A stretch of 64,000 bases of DNA from Lysobacteraceae bacterium PS02340 (lineage in GTDB: Bacteria; Pseudomonadota; Gammaproteobacteria; Xanthomonadales; Xanthomonadaceae). The notes beneath the pieces are model-generated. The model searched no databases and was not told the origin of the DNA. It saw only the letters and a program-made list of their open reading frames with translations. Position numbers and translations under genes: made by a program. Of this stretch, positions 9,201 to 17,121 are shown in pieces (position 1 is the stretch's first letter; every line of letters starts with the position of its first letter). Location of the stretch: NCBI GenBank assembly GCA_029959605.1, contig JASCOC010000004.1, forward strand, positions 62,001-126,000, written 5' to 3'.

Positions 9201-9878
9201 GGGCCGGGCCTGAGCAACGAGCAGCGCGAGCGCCTGTTCCGACGGTTCGAACAGGCCGAAGGTGCGCGCACTGCATCGCGCTACGGCGGCAGCGGGCTCG
9301 GACTGGCCATCAGCCAGGAGCTGTCGGCGACGATGGGCGGGCACATCGAGGTCGAGAGCACGCCGGGGGAAGGCACCCGTTTCCGCGTGATCCTGCCGCT
9401 GCCGGTGGTGACCGATCCGCCGCATCCCCAGATCGAATCGGGCGTCGAACGCATCACTTCCGCGGTCGGTCTGGAAATCCTGCTGGTCGAGGACGACCAG
9501 ACCGTGTCCGAAGTGATCGCCGGACTGCTGCAGTCGCAGGGCCACGAGGTGGTGCACGTGATGCACGGCCTCGGCGCCCTGTCGGAGATCGCCACGCGCA
9601 GCTTCGATCTGGCGTTGCTCGATCTCGACCTGCCCGGCATCGACGGTCTGACCCTCGCCGGCATGATGCGCGCACACGGGTTCGTCCAGCCGATGATCGC
9701 GGTCACGGCGCGGGCCGATGCCGATGCGGAGGCCGCGGCGCATGTCGCCGGTTTCGACGGCTTCCTGCGCAAGCCGCTGACCGGCGAGATGCTGTCCGAC
9801 ACCCTGGCGTGGACCTGGCGCCCCACGCGCGACGACGACGAGCCCGATGCCGAACTCTCCGGCTACGACGCGCGCTGA
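6282..9878 (+). CDS. hybrid two-component sensor kinase with periplasmic beta-propeller (reg_prop, Y_Y_Y, HisKA, HATPase, REC)
   Basis: 1198 residues from an ATG preceded by GGGGAGCGG. A signal sequence (to about AWA-Q23) is followed by a ~630-residue periplasmic part made of repeated two-component-regulator propeller blades (GLPSNRVNAIAEDRQGYLWI, QDRVWVGTRRGGL, GAIWFGTAESGL). A Y_Y_Y domain (~656-760, FRLDGYESEWVDAD) and one membrane helix (~767-788) follow. The kinase has H-box HEVRTP (H827), N-box NLLGNAVKFTE and G-boxes DTGPGLS and GGSGLGLAIS. A C-terminal receiver carries phospho-acceptor D1114 in LLDLDLPGIDG and the switch segment FLRKPL. There is no DNA-binding domain, so output needs another protein. 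The ligand is unknown; related sensors often detect glycans. Confidence 0.95.
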   Translation: MRVAGMMLVWLWCCLSAGAAWAQNGPVTASIPQPRQIGVLDGLPSNRVNAIAEDRQGYLWIATRDGLARYDGVGFRVWRVEDGLGDNYVWAVHVDAQDRVWVGTRRGGLSMLDAKRTTFTRYNHDTHAEIGVDDVWAVMSTPDGAIWFGTAESGLYRLAPDGGLQRFRSDPDDPRSLPADGVSYIVPAAEGALWIGTKNGAARWNGRDFEPVPSPAEASRMVNGLVIDTAGDLWIGAQGGGVVRRADGRVEMMPEVDPVMRAPVLHMLVQDRQGMRWFDTRSGLAREVEGRLDDVPLYSFASRGPVRPSWSSGFQDREGGLWFASLDAGLWYLPANWRNFTVLQRRVLDPTTPANAFVHGVARAADGGFWLVGNGGVLDHLDPVTGVVEHRLSEVCGSEPNRSVHETDAGIVWIGCLRQLVRFDPASGDVRRWYQDDEDAPAPSGQHTDSIVEQRDGTVWFASDHEVQARAPDGRLIESIRAGDGHGIPSLARPMTIAQAPDGSVWLATTRGIYAWKTGTRTFEPVPGAPQRTISAITQQGADTVWLAGPGTLEAYHWNGALLTRQLAFGRANGLPQVMPGGVAVDASGTVWITTVRGLVRLDPTTSRIRVYGVHDGLPSQEFSEQHIGVSRDGHFAVGTGEGLLLFHPADVHRRDETPPLVIESIDLRRDDDELELAPSGPIELRHGDRDLRVVARLLSFTDAHAHHYRFRLDGYESEWVDADVTAERVFPRLEPGRYTLHVEARTEDGEWTTLAPLTIRQAPPWWRTIWALLGLLLLAGVVLWWGARAYRTRLKRRHAWQLAEDKRSLAEQASLAKTRFLATLGHEVRTPMTGVLGMSELLLHTSLDPRQRGYAESIRRAGDHLMRLVNDALDLARIEAGRLELDPQPFEVARLVQDVVAMCAPIARQKSLGFDVVIDPSVPAWVLGDPGRVRQILLNLLGNAVKFTETGRVGLHVDVDSAGALCFVVTDTGPGLSNEQRERLFRRFEQAEGARTASRYGGSGLGLAISQELSATMGGHIEVESTPGEGTRFRVILPLPVVTDPPHPQIESGVERITSAVGLEILLVEDDQTVSEVIAGLLQSQGHEVVHVMHGLGALSEIATRSFDLALLDLDLPGIDGLTLAGMMRAHGFVQPMIAVTARADADAEAAAHVAGFDGFLRKPLTGEMLSDTLAWTWRPTRDDDEPDAELSGYDAR

Positions 9879-9984
9879 TCCCCGCTGAACCGCAGCAGGA
9901 GACGCGCGCCGGCGTCTCATATCCCGCGACGGCGCGGCTGCAGGCTTGCCGCCTCGTGCACAAGCCGCTACCCAGACTGCGCCC

Positions 9985-10986
9985 ATGGCCGTCGCGTCCA
10001 ACGATCTGATCCAGCTGCGCCCCGAAGGGCTGTACTGCCCGGCAGGCGATTTCCACATCGACCCGTGGCGCCCGGTGCCGCGCGCGGTGATCACGCATGG
10101 GCACGGCGACCACGCCCGCACGGGCATGGGCGCGTATCACACGACCCGGATAGGGCTGCCGATTCTCGAATGGCGACTCGGCGAGCAGATATACGCGGCG
10201 CACGAATACGGCGCGCCGTTCCAGATGGGCCGTGCCACGGTGTCGTTGCATCCAGCCGGGCATGTGCTGGGCTCGGCGCAGGTGCGCGTCGAGGTCGACG
10301 GCGAAGTCTGGGTGGCCTCCGGCGACTACAAGCGCCAGCATGACCCGACCTGCGACCCGTTCGAGGTCGTGCGCTGCGACACCTTCATCACCGAGGCGAC
10401 GTTCGGTCTGCCGGTCTACCGCTGGCCGGACACGTCCGACGTCGCCCGCGAAATCGTCGCCTGGCGGATGCGCTGCGCCGAACGCGGTGAGGCGGCGATC
10501 CTCTACTGCTACGCGCTGGGCAAGGCCCAGCGCGTACTGGCCGAACTCGCGGTGCATACCGACGAACCTGTGCTGCTACATGGCGCTGTCGCGACCGGCG
10601 TCGAGGTGTACCGTCGCGCCGGCGTGTCGCTGATTGAAACCGTGCCGGTGGCAGACACCGACAAGGCTGCCGACTTCGCCGGCAAGCTCGTCCTTGCGCC
10701 GCCATCCGCTGCGGGCAGCTCCTGGATCCGCCGCTTCCGCCGCGCGCAGCAGGGCTTCGCCTCCGGCTGGATGCAGATCCGCGGCAACCGGCGCCGCCGC
10801 AACTACGACCGCGGCTTCGTGGTGTCCGATCACGCCGACTGGCCGGACCTGATGCGCACCGTGCGCGAGACCGGCGCCTCGCGTGTGATCGCCACCCACG
10901 GCAACACCGACGCGATCATCCGCGCGTTGCGCGAAGACGGCATCGCGGCCGAAGCGTTCCGGACCGATTTCGGAGGCGAGGAATGA
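9985..10986 (+). CDS. ligase-associated DNA damage response exonuclease (metallo-beta-lactamase / SNM1-like)
   Basis: A 333-residue protein of the beta-lactamase-fold nuclease group (PSO2/SNM1, CPSF-like). The metal motif HGHGDH is at residues 38-43 (THGHGDHARTG), with further conserved LHPAGHVLGSAQV, VASGDYKRQ, FITEATFGLP and the late SDHADW and THGNT. The ATG at 9985 gives the family N-terminus (DLIQLRPEGLYCPAGDFHIDP). It is the first gene of the conserved four-gene cassette exonuclease-ligase-helicase-PdeM and ends 40 bases before the ligase. Family role: processing of damaged or crosslinked DNA ends; the in vivo substrate is not known from sequence. Confidence 0.94.
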   Translation: MAVASNDLIQLRPEGLYCPAGDFHIDPWRPVPRAVITHGHGDHARTGMGAYHTTRIGLPILEWRLGEQIYAAHEYGAPFQMGRATVSLHPAGHVLGSAQVRVEVDGEVWVASGDYKRQHDPTCDPFEVVRCDTFITEATFGLPVYRWPDTSDVAREIVAWRMRCAERGEAAILYCYALGKAQRVLAELAVHTDEPVLLHGAVATGVEVYRRAGVSLIETVPVADTDKAADFAGKLVLAPPSAAGSSWIRRFRRAQQGFASGWMQIRGNRRRRNYDRGFVVSDHADWPDLMRTVRETGASRVIATHGNTDAIIRALREDGIAAEAFRTDFGGEE

Positions 10987-11026
10987 CAGCGCTTCGCAAA
11001 GCGTCCGCCGCGCCGGAGCGGCCGGC

Positions 11027-12733
11027 ATGAAGCGCTTCGCGCAGCTGTATCGCGAGCTCGACCAGAGCACCGCCACGCTCGACAAGCGCGCCGCGCTGAT
11101 CCGCTATTTCCGCGAGGCACCACCGCGAGATGCGGCATGGGCGCTGTATCTGCTGTCGGGCGGCAAGGTCGCCAGTGCGCGCAAGAAAATCGCCAATACG
11201 CGCGAATTGCGCGAGTGGATCGCGGTCGAGTCGGGCACGCCGGACTGGCTGGTCGACGACAGCTACGACCAGGTCGGCGATCTGGGCGAGACGCTGGCGC
11301 TGCTGCTGGGCGATCCGGCCGAAGCGTCGCCGGACGTCGCGCTTGCAGACTGGATCGAGACAAAGCTGCTGCCGGTCGCCAACAAGGACGTCGAGATCCG
11401 TCGCGCCGTCATCGTCGAGGCCTGGCGCACGCTGCGCTTCGACGAGCGCCTGCTGTTCAACAAACTGCTGACAGGCGCGCTGCGCGTCGGCGTGTCGCAG
11501 CGGCTGGTGCAGCAAGCGTTGGCCGAGCTGACCGGCATCGACATCGCACGCCTCGCGCAACGCATGCTCGGCAGCTGGGAACCGACACCGGAGTTCCTGC
11601 GCGATCTGCTTTCGCCTGAGGAACTGCCCGGCGATCGCCAGCAGCCGTATCCGTTCTTTCTCGCCTCGCCGCTGGAGTCGGCGCTGCGCGCGGAAGCAGG
11701 TCTGCCCGAAGCGGAGCCGGTCGAGGACGACGTGCCGACGGTCGCGCCGGACATCGTCGCGCTCGCCAACGATCCCGATGCGGTCGCGCGCGCGCTCGGG
11801 CCGATCGAGGACTGGCTGCTCGAATGGAAGTGGGACGGCATCCGGCTGCAGCTGCTGCGTCGCGATGGCGAGGTCGCGCTGTGGTCGCGCGGCGAGGAGC
11901 GTCTGGATGGGCGCTTCCCGGAAATCGAAGCGGCTGCGATGTCGCTGCCCGACGGCGTGGTGCTCGATGGCGAACTGCTGGCCTGGCGCGCGGTCGACGA
12001 TGCGCCGCTGCCGTTCACCGCCTTGCAGACGCGCATCCAGCGGCTCAAGCCCGGACCAAAGACGCTGGCCGACACGCCGGTGCGCCTGCAGGTCTACGAC
12101 CTGCTCGAACGCGACGGCGAGGACTGGCGCGCGCGGCCGCAGTTTGAGCGCCGCGCGGCACTGGAGACCCTGATCACCGCGCACGGCGATCCGCGCATCG
12201 TCGTGTCGCCCCGTGTCGACGTCGACGACTGGTCGTCGGCGGCCCAGCTGCGCGAGGAAGCACGCGATCGCGGCGTCGAAGGCCTGATGCTCAAGCGCGC
12301 GAGTGCGCCTTACCAGACCGGTCGGCGTCGCGGCGACTGGTGGAAGTGGAAGATCGATCCGCTGACCATCGATGCGGTGCTGCTCTACGCGCAGGCCGGG
12401 CACGGCCGTCGCAGCACGCTCTATACCGACTACACGTTCGGCCTGTGGGACGGCGACACGTTGGTGCCGGTGGCGAAGGCGTATTCCGGTCTCGACGACA
12501 GCGAGATCCTCGCGCTCGACAAGTGGATCCGCGCGCACACGCTGGAACGCTTCGGGCCGGTGCGCTCGGTACGCGCGCACCACGTGTTCGAACTCGGCTT
12601 CGAAGCGGTCAACGTGTCGAAGCGGCACAAGTCCGGCATCGCGGTGCGGTTCCCGCGCATCCTGCGCTGGCGCCACGACAAGCCGATGGCCGAGGCCGAC
12701 CGGCTGGACACCTTGAAGGCACTGGCGCGATGA
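11027..12733 (+). CDS. ATP-dependent DNA ligase (ligase-associated damage response type)
   Basis: A 568-residue ATP-dependent ligase, distinct from the essential NAD-dependent LigA. The N-terminal DNA-binding domain (~1-230) includes YFREAPPRDAAWALYLLSGG. Motif I EWKWDGIR carries the adenylated lysine K268, followed by LWSRGEERLDGRFPE (motif III), VLDGELLAW, EGLMLKRASAPYQTGRRRG (motif IV) and WWKWKIDPLTIDAVL (motif V). A C-terminal OB fold ends with VSKRHKSGIAVRFPRILRWR. In the P. putida-type cassette this ligase seals breaks generated or cleaned by its neighbours. It is separated from the helicase gene by a REP-like element. Confidence 0.95.
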   Translation: MKRFAQLYRELDQSTATLDKRAALIRYFREAPPRDAAWALYLLSGGKVASARKKIANTRELREWIAVESGTPDWLVDDSYDQVGDLGETLALLLGDPAEASPDVALADWIETKLLPVANKDVEIRRAVIVEAWRTLRFDERLLFNKLLTGALRVGVSQRLVQQALAELTGIDIARLAQRMLGSWEPTPEFLRDLLSPEELPGDRQQPYPFFLASPLESALRAEAGLPEAEPVEDDVPTVAPDIVALANDPDAVARALGPIEDWLLEWKWDGIRLQLLRRDGEVALWSRGEERLDGRFPEIEAAAMSLPDGVVLDGELLAWRAVDDAPLPFTALQTRIQRLKPGPKTLADTPVRLQVYDLLERDGEDWRARPQFERRAALETLITAHGDPRIVVSPRVDVDDWSSAAQLREEARDRGVEGLMLKRASAPYQTGRRRGDWWKWKIDPLTIDAVLLYAQAGHGRRSTLYTDYTFGLWDGDTLVPVAKAYSGLDDSEILALDKWIRAHTLERFGPVRSVRAHHVFELGFEAVNVSKRHKSGIAVRFPRILRWRHDKPMAEADRLDTLKALAR

Positions 12734-12742
12734 CGTGCGTGT

Positions 12743-12810
12743 GTGAGAGCGCGCTTGCGCGCGAAGAGGATGTATCGGGAGCGTTCCATCGCGCGCAAGC
12801 GTGCTCCCAC
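12743..12810. repeat. REP-like palindromic element (22-bp inverted arms)
   Basis: The left arm 12743-12764 and right arm 12789-12810 are complementary at 20 of 22 positions, separated by 24 bases. The right arm read on the minus strand begins GTGGGAGCACGCTTGCGCGC, the GTGGGAG...CTTGCGCGC style of REP sequences in pseudomonads and xanthomonads. It sits between the ligase stop and the helicase start inside an otherwise tightly spaced operon and can form a long hairpin in the mRNA. Confidence 0.75.
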
Positions 12811-12821
12811 GGGAACAGCCG

Positions 12822-15305
12822 GTGAAGCGTCTGCGCGGCCCCGACGCGCCGATGCGCGCATGGTTCGCAGCGCAGGGCTGGACTGCCGCGCCGTTCCAGC
12901 GCGAAGTCTGGAAGCGCTATCTCGCCGGCGAGTCCGGCCTGCTGCAGACACCAACCGGCAGCGGCAAGACGCTGGCCGCGATCGGCGGCCCGCTGCTCGA
13001 AGCAGTCGCGTCGGCGCCGCGTGCCGAAGCACCATCGAAACCACGCAAGCGACCTGTGACGCGTCCCCCCGGCAGCCTCAAGGTGCTGTGGATCACGCCG
13101 CTGCGTGCGCTCGCGGTCGACACCACGCGCGCACTGCGGGCGCCGATCGAAGCGCTCGGGCTGGACTGGGTGGTGGCGATGCGCACAGGGGACGCGAGCG
13201 CGCGCGACCGGCGTCTCGCGCGCAGCGGGCAGGCCGATGTGCTCGTCACCACGCCCGAGTCGCTGTCTTTGCTGCAGTCCTATGCCGACATGGCGCCGCA
13301 GTTGTCACAGCTGCAGTGCGTGGTCGTCGACGAGTGGCACGAACTGCTCGGCAACAAGCGCGGCGTGCTGCTGCAGCTGGCGCTCGCGCGCCTGCGTCGC
13401 CTGAATCCTGCGCTACGGTTCTGGGGTGTGTCGGCGACGCTCGGCAATCTAGATGAAGCGCGCGACGCACTGCTGCCGCATCTGCCGGAAGCGCCGCTGG
13501 TCGCCGGCGTCGCGCCCAAGCGCTTCACCCTCGACACCCTGTTGCCCGGCGAGGACGAACGGTTCCCGTGGGGCGGTCATCTCGGTCTGGCGCAGTTGCC
13601 GCGCGTGCTCGAACGGCTGATGGCCGAGCGCACCAGTCTGCTGTTCGCCAATACGCGATCGCAGGCCGAGTTGTGGCATCGCGCCTTGAATGCCGTGTGG
13701 CCGGAAGCGCCCGAGACGCTGGCGCTGCACCACGGCTCCCTCGACCCCAAGCTGCGTGCCGCCGCCGAAGAAGGCCTGCGCGACGGCAGCATCCGTTGCG
13801 TGGTCGCAACATCGAGTCTCGATCTGGGCGTTGATTTCCCTGCCGTCGACCAGGTACTGCAGATCGGCAGTCCGAAGGGCGTCTCGCGTCTGCTGCAGCG
13901 TGCCGGCCGGGCGCGGCATCGTCCGGGCGAAGCGGGGCACGTGATCTGCGTGCCGACGCACGCACTGGAACTCGTCGAATACGCCGCCGCGCGCGCCGCG
14001 GTCGCGGCCGGCACCATCGAATCGCGACCGCCGCCGGTGCTCAGCCTCGACGTGCTGGCCCAGCATTGCGTCACGCTGGCGCTCGGCGGCGGCTTCGAGG
14101 CCGACGCGTTGCTCGCGGAGGTGCGCGACACCCACGCCTTTCGCGCGCTCGACGACACCGCCTGGCGCGCGGTGCTCGACTTCATCGTGCAGGGCGGCAC
14201 CGCGCTCGCGCACTATCCGGAGTTCCGCCGCGTCGTGCGCGACGAGGCGGGCGTCTACCGCGTCGACGACCGGCGCATCGCACTGCGCCATCGGCTGTCG
14301 ATCGGCACGATCGCCAGCGATGGCTCAGTGCGGGTGAAGCTGATGCGTGGCGGCGGTCTGGGTTCTGTGGAGGAAAGTTTCATCGGCCGCCTGCGACCGC
14401 GCGACAGATTCCAGTTCGCCGGACGCACGCTCGAACTCGTGCGGCTGGAAGACATGACCGCCTACGTGCGCGTGGCGAAGTCCGGCAGCGGCACTGTGCC
14501 GAAATGGTCGGGCGGGCGCATGGCGCTGTCGGGCACGCTGGCGCACGAAGTCGAACGGCTGTTCGAAGCACCGCGCGACGTGCCCGAGTTGCGCGCGATC
14601 GGGCGCCTGCTCGATCTGCAGCAGCGCCTGTCGGCGTTGCCGGCGCCGGGCCGTCTGCTGGTGGAATGGATCCATGTGCGCGGCGGCCGGCATCTGTTCC
14701 TGTATCCCTTCGCCGGCCGTCAGGTCCACGAAGGGCTGGCCGCGCTGTGGTCGCTGCGCTGGGGGCGCCGGCATCCCAACAGCTTCACGTTCGCGGCCAA
14801 CGATTACGGACTGGTACTGTCGCCCGCGCAGGATGTCGAGCTCGACGCCGACGACATCGCTGCGTTGCTGACGCCCGAATCGCTGCTCGAGGATCTGCGC
14901 GAGAGCCTCAACCTTGCGGAACTCGCACGTCGCCAGTTCCGCGACATCGCCCGGGTCGCCGGCTTGCTGCCACCGTCGCTGCCGGGACGCGCGCCGCGCT
15001 CGATGCGCCAGCTGCAGGCGTCCAGTGGCCTGCTGTTCGACGTGCTGCGCCGGCATGATCCCGACCACATGCTGCTGGCGCTGGCCGAGCGCGAGGTCTT
15101 CGCCGCGCAGCTCGAAGTCGTGCGCCTTCGCGAAACGCTGGAAGACTGCAGTGGCCGCACGCTCGCGCTGCATGCGCTGAAGACGTTCACCCCGATGTCG
15201 TTCCCGTTGTGGGCCGAGTCGCTGCGTGGACAGCTCAGCACCGAGGACTGGCGCACGCGCGTGCAGCGCGCCGCGGCGCAGCTGGAGAAACGCAATCGTG
15301 GTTGA
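12822..15305 (+). CDS. ligase-associated DEXH-box helicase (Lhr-core-like)
   Basis: An 827-residue superfamily 2 helicase from GTG at 12822 (an in-frame GTG at 12801 lies inside the REP arm; ATG at 12852 is also possible). Motif I TPTGSGKT is at residues 43-50, motif Ia ITPLRALAVD, motif II DEWH at 170-173, motif III VSATLGN, motif V LDLGVDFPAVD and motif VI LLQRAGRARHRPG. The long C-terminal half has the winged-helix and Lhr-type extension seen in the ligase-associated family. Lhr-core enzymes translocate 3' to 5' on single strands and unwind RNA:DNA hybrids. Third gene of the repair cassette; its end overlaps the PdeM start by 8 bases. Confidence 0.94.
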   Translation: MKRLRGPDAPMRAWFAAQGWTAAPFQREVWKRYLAGESGLLQTPTGSGKTLAAIGGPLLEAVASAPRAEAPSKPRKRPVTRPPGSLKVLWITPLRALAVDTTRALRAPIEALGLDWVVAMRTGDASARDRRLARSGQADVLVTTPESLSLLQSYADMAPQLSQLQCVVVDEWHELLGNKRGVLLQLALARLRRLNPALRFWGVSATLGNLDEARDALLPHLPEAPLVAGVAPKRFTLDTLLPGEDERFPWGGHLGLAQLPRVLERLMAERTSLLFANTRSQAELWHRALNAVWPEAPETLALHHGSLDPKLRAAAEEGLRDGSIRCVVATSSLDLGVDFPAVDQVLQIGSPKGVSRLLQRAGRARHRPGEAGHVICVPTHALELVEYAAARAAVAAGTIESRPPPVLSLDVLAQHCVTLALGGGFEADALLAEVRDTHAFRALDDTAWRAVLDFIVQGGTALAHYPEFRRVVRDEAGVYRVDDRRIALRHRLSIGTIASDGSVRVKLMRGGGLGSVEESFIGRLRPRDRFQFAGRTLELVRLEDMTAYVRVAKSGSGTVPKWSGGRMALSGTLAHEVERLFEAPRDVPELRAIGRLLDLQQRLSALPAPGRLLVEWIHVRGGRHLFLYPFAGRQVHEGLAALWSLRWGRRHPNSFTFAANDYGLVLSPAQDVELDADDIAALLTPESLLEDLRESLNLAELARRQFRDIARVAGLLPPSLPGRAPRSMRQLQASSGLLFDVLRRHDPDHMLLALAEREVFAAQLEVVRLRETLEDCSGRTLALHALKTFTPMSFPLWAESLRGQLSTEDWRTRVQRAAAQLEKRNRG

Positions 15306-15972
15306 GACCGCGGTGCCCGGCAGTCTCGCCATCACGCTGGCCGGCGAATCGCTGGTGCTGCTGCCCGATCGCGCGCTGTGGTGGCCCAGGATGTCGCTGC
15401 TCGCGATCGCCGATCTGCATCTGGGCAAGGGTGACCATTTCCGCCGCGCGGGGATCGCCTTGCCGAAGGGCGGCACCGCGCACGATCTCGACCGGCTCGA
15501 CGCGTTGCTGGCGCAGACCCGGGTCACGCGTCTGCTGGTGCTGGGCGATCTGCTGCACGCGGCCGTCCACGATGCGCACTGGCGCGATGCGTGGATGCAC
15601 TGGCGCGCGGGCCGGCAGGCGCTGTCGGTGGAACTGGTCGGCGGCAACCACGATCGCGCGCTGACCGCGCGTCCAAGCGTCGCCGATACGCTCGGTATCC
15701 ACCTGCATGGACACACGCTGGCGTTCGCGCCGTTCCTGTTCGTCCACGATCCCGCGCATGGCGCGGACACCGCGGGCTACCGGCTCGGTGGCCATCTGCA
15801 TCCCGTCGTCCGGCTGCCGGGCGTGCCGCGCCTGCCGGCGTTCCTGTTCGGCGAATCCGCCGGCGTGCTGCCGGCCTTTACTTCCTTCGCCGGCGGCTGG
15901 CGCGTCGATCGCGAGCCCGGCACGCGCCTGTTCGCCTGCGCGCCGGGTGTGGTGGTCGACGTCTCGGGCTAG
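15298..15972 (+). CDS. pdeM: ligase-associated DNA damage response endonuclease PdeM (metallophosphoesterase)
   Basis: A 224-residue binuclear metallophosphoesterase. The GTG start at 15298 overlaps the helicase stop. All metal-binding motifs are present in order: DLH (39-41), GDLLH (83-87), GNHD (116-119), His150 in FVHDPAHG, and GHLH (165-168). The Pseudomonas putida relative is a manganese-dependent endonuclease that nicks single-stranded DNA. Position at the end of the exonuclease-ligase-helicase operon is diagnostic. The end-joining or crosslink-repair role is inferred from the gene set. Confidence 0.94.
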   Translation: MVETAVPGSLAITLAGESLVLLPDRALWWPRMSLLAIADLHLGKGDHFRRAGIALPKGGTAHDLDRLDALLAQTRVTRLLVLGDLLHAAVHDAHWRDAWMHWRAGRQALSVELVGGNHDRALTARPSVADTLGIHLHGHTLAFAPFLFVHDPAHGADTAGYRLGGHLHPVVRLPGVPRLPAFLFGESAGVLPAFTSFAGGWRVDREPGTRLFACAPGVVVDVSG

Positions 15973-16072
15973 CTGCGCGCGCTCGCACGCCGGTGCCCGG
16001 CAGATCCGGAGGCGACATGGACACCGCGCGCCCCGATCCAGTTAGCATCGCCACAGGACAGGGGAGGTCTGC

Positions 16073-17023
16073 ATGGCACCGGATCGGGCTCGGACGGGTT
16101 CACGTGTATTCGTATTGGCGTGTCTGGCGCTGCTGGCCACGGGCGCGCTTCCGGCGACCGTCATCGCGGCCGATGACGTCGCACCGACGCCGCTGCTCGG
16201 CGGTTATCTGCGCGAAACCCGCATCGTCTATCCGTTGACCGTGCAGGGCTGGCAGGCACAGGGTGAAAAGCGCTACGAGCAGCCCGAGCTCGGCGTGTCG
16301 GTGCGCTACGCGCAGGATGCGATGCCCGGCTGGATCGACGTGTTCTTCTATCCGGTCGGCGAGGCCGACGCTGCAGTGCTCGATACGCACATGCGGGGAT
16401 CCATCGCGGACATCGGCACGCTGGCCGGGCGGCAGGATGTCGTCGCGGTCCACTTCGATGCGATGCGTGCTCGTCGCGTCGCATTGCAGGGGGTCGAGTC
16501 CGAGAGCGCCGATGGCGAGGTCCGGACCGCGTCCGGCTGGATCGAGCGCGCATCGGGCCGCTACGACACCGCGATGACGATCGGACTGCGCCAGCTTCAC
16601 TTCATCAAGGGCCGGTACTCGCGCCCTGCGGATGCCGGTGGTGCTCCAGTCGGCGATCTGCTCGACGCGTTCGTGAGCGCACTGTTCGCGGACGTCGAGA
16701 TACAGAGCACGGGCGACTGCGCACGCGCGCTGCCGATCGACGTGATCGCAGCCGGACAGGCCCCGTCGGATGCTGCGGTCGACGGAGCCGATGACGATGC
16801 GCGCCGTGCGGTGCTCACGCCGGATGGCCGCGTCGTGGCGGCTGATGGCGATGCGCCCATGACGCAGGCGCTCGCCGAACTGGGCGCTGTGATGCGCCGG
16901 CAACAGTTCCCCGGCTGCGTCGGCGCAACACCCGTCGAACCGCACGTGCCCGAGGGCCATCGCGAAATCCGCATCGAGTATCGAGCGCCGTCGCCGTCGC
17001 GCGCGCTGGTGTCCATCGACTGA
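16073..17023 (+). CDS. exported protein of unknown function
   Basis: A 316-residue protein with a good ribosome site (GGGGAGG, 16060-16066) and a signal peptide (RVFVLACLALLATGALPATV, cleavage near residue 32). The mature part has two sections. The first (residues ~45-210) includes LGVSVRYAQDAMPGWIDVFFYPVG and a segment on ridding or modifying ARRVALQGVESES. The second (~225-316) has PIDVIAAG, VLTPDGRVVAADGDA and a CVG cysteine; three cysteines lie in or after the signal region. I do not recognise a family. It sits 98 bases upstream of the YqiJ/flotillin operon on the same strand, but a link is not shown. Confidence 0.75.
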   Translation: MAPDRARTGSRVFVLACLALLATGALPATVIAADDVAPTPLLGGYLRETRIVYPLTVQGWQAQGEKRYEQPELGVSVRYAQDAMPGWIDVFFYPVGEADAAVLDTHMRGSIADIGTLAGRQDVVAVHFDAMRARRVALQGVESESADGEVRTASGWIERASGRYDTAMTIGLRQLHFIKGRYSRPADAGGAPVGDLLDAFVSALFADVEIQSTGDCARALPIDVIAAGQAPSDAAVDGADDDARRAVLTPDGRVVAADGDAPMTQALAELGAVMRRQQFPGCVGATPVEPHVPEGHREIRIEYRAPSPSRALVSID

Positions 17024-17121
17024 ACCCGCGATGGCGCCGCGCCCTGCCGCGCTGGCATGATAGGACCGATGGATGGGGTGGGGCCGCGCACGCGGCCCGC
17101 AACAGGGAGCGGGAACCGGGG

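Noticed and set aside
12801-12821. Helicase start at GTG 12801
   Set aside because: It lies in the REP right arm and adds 7 residues without homology; GTG 12822 or ATG 12852 fits the family N-terminus better.
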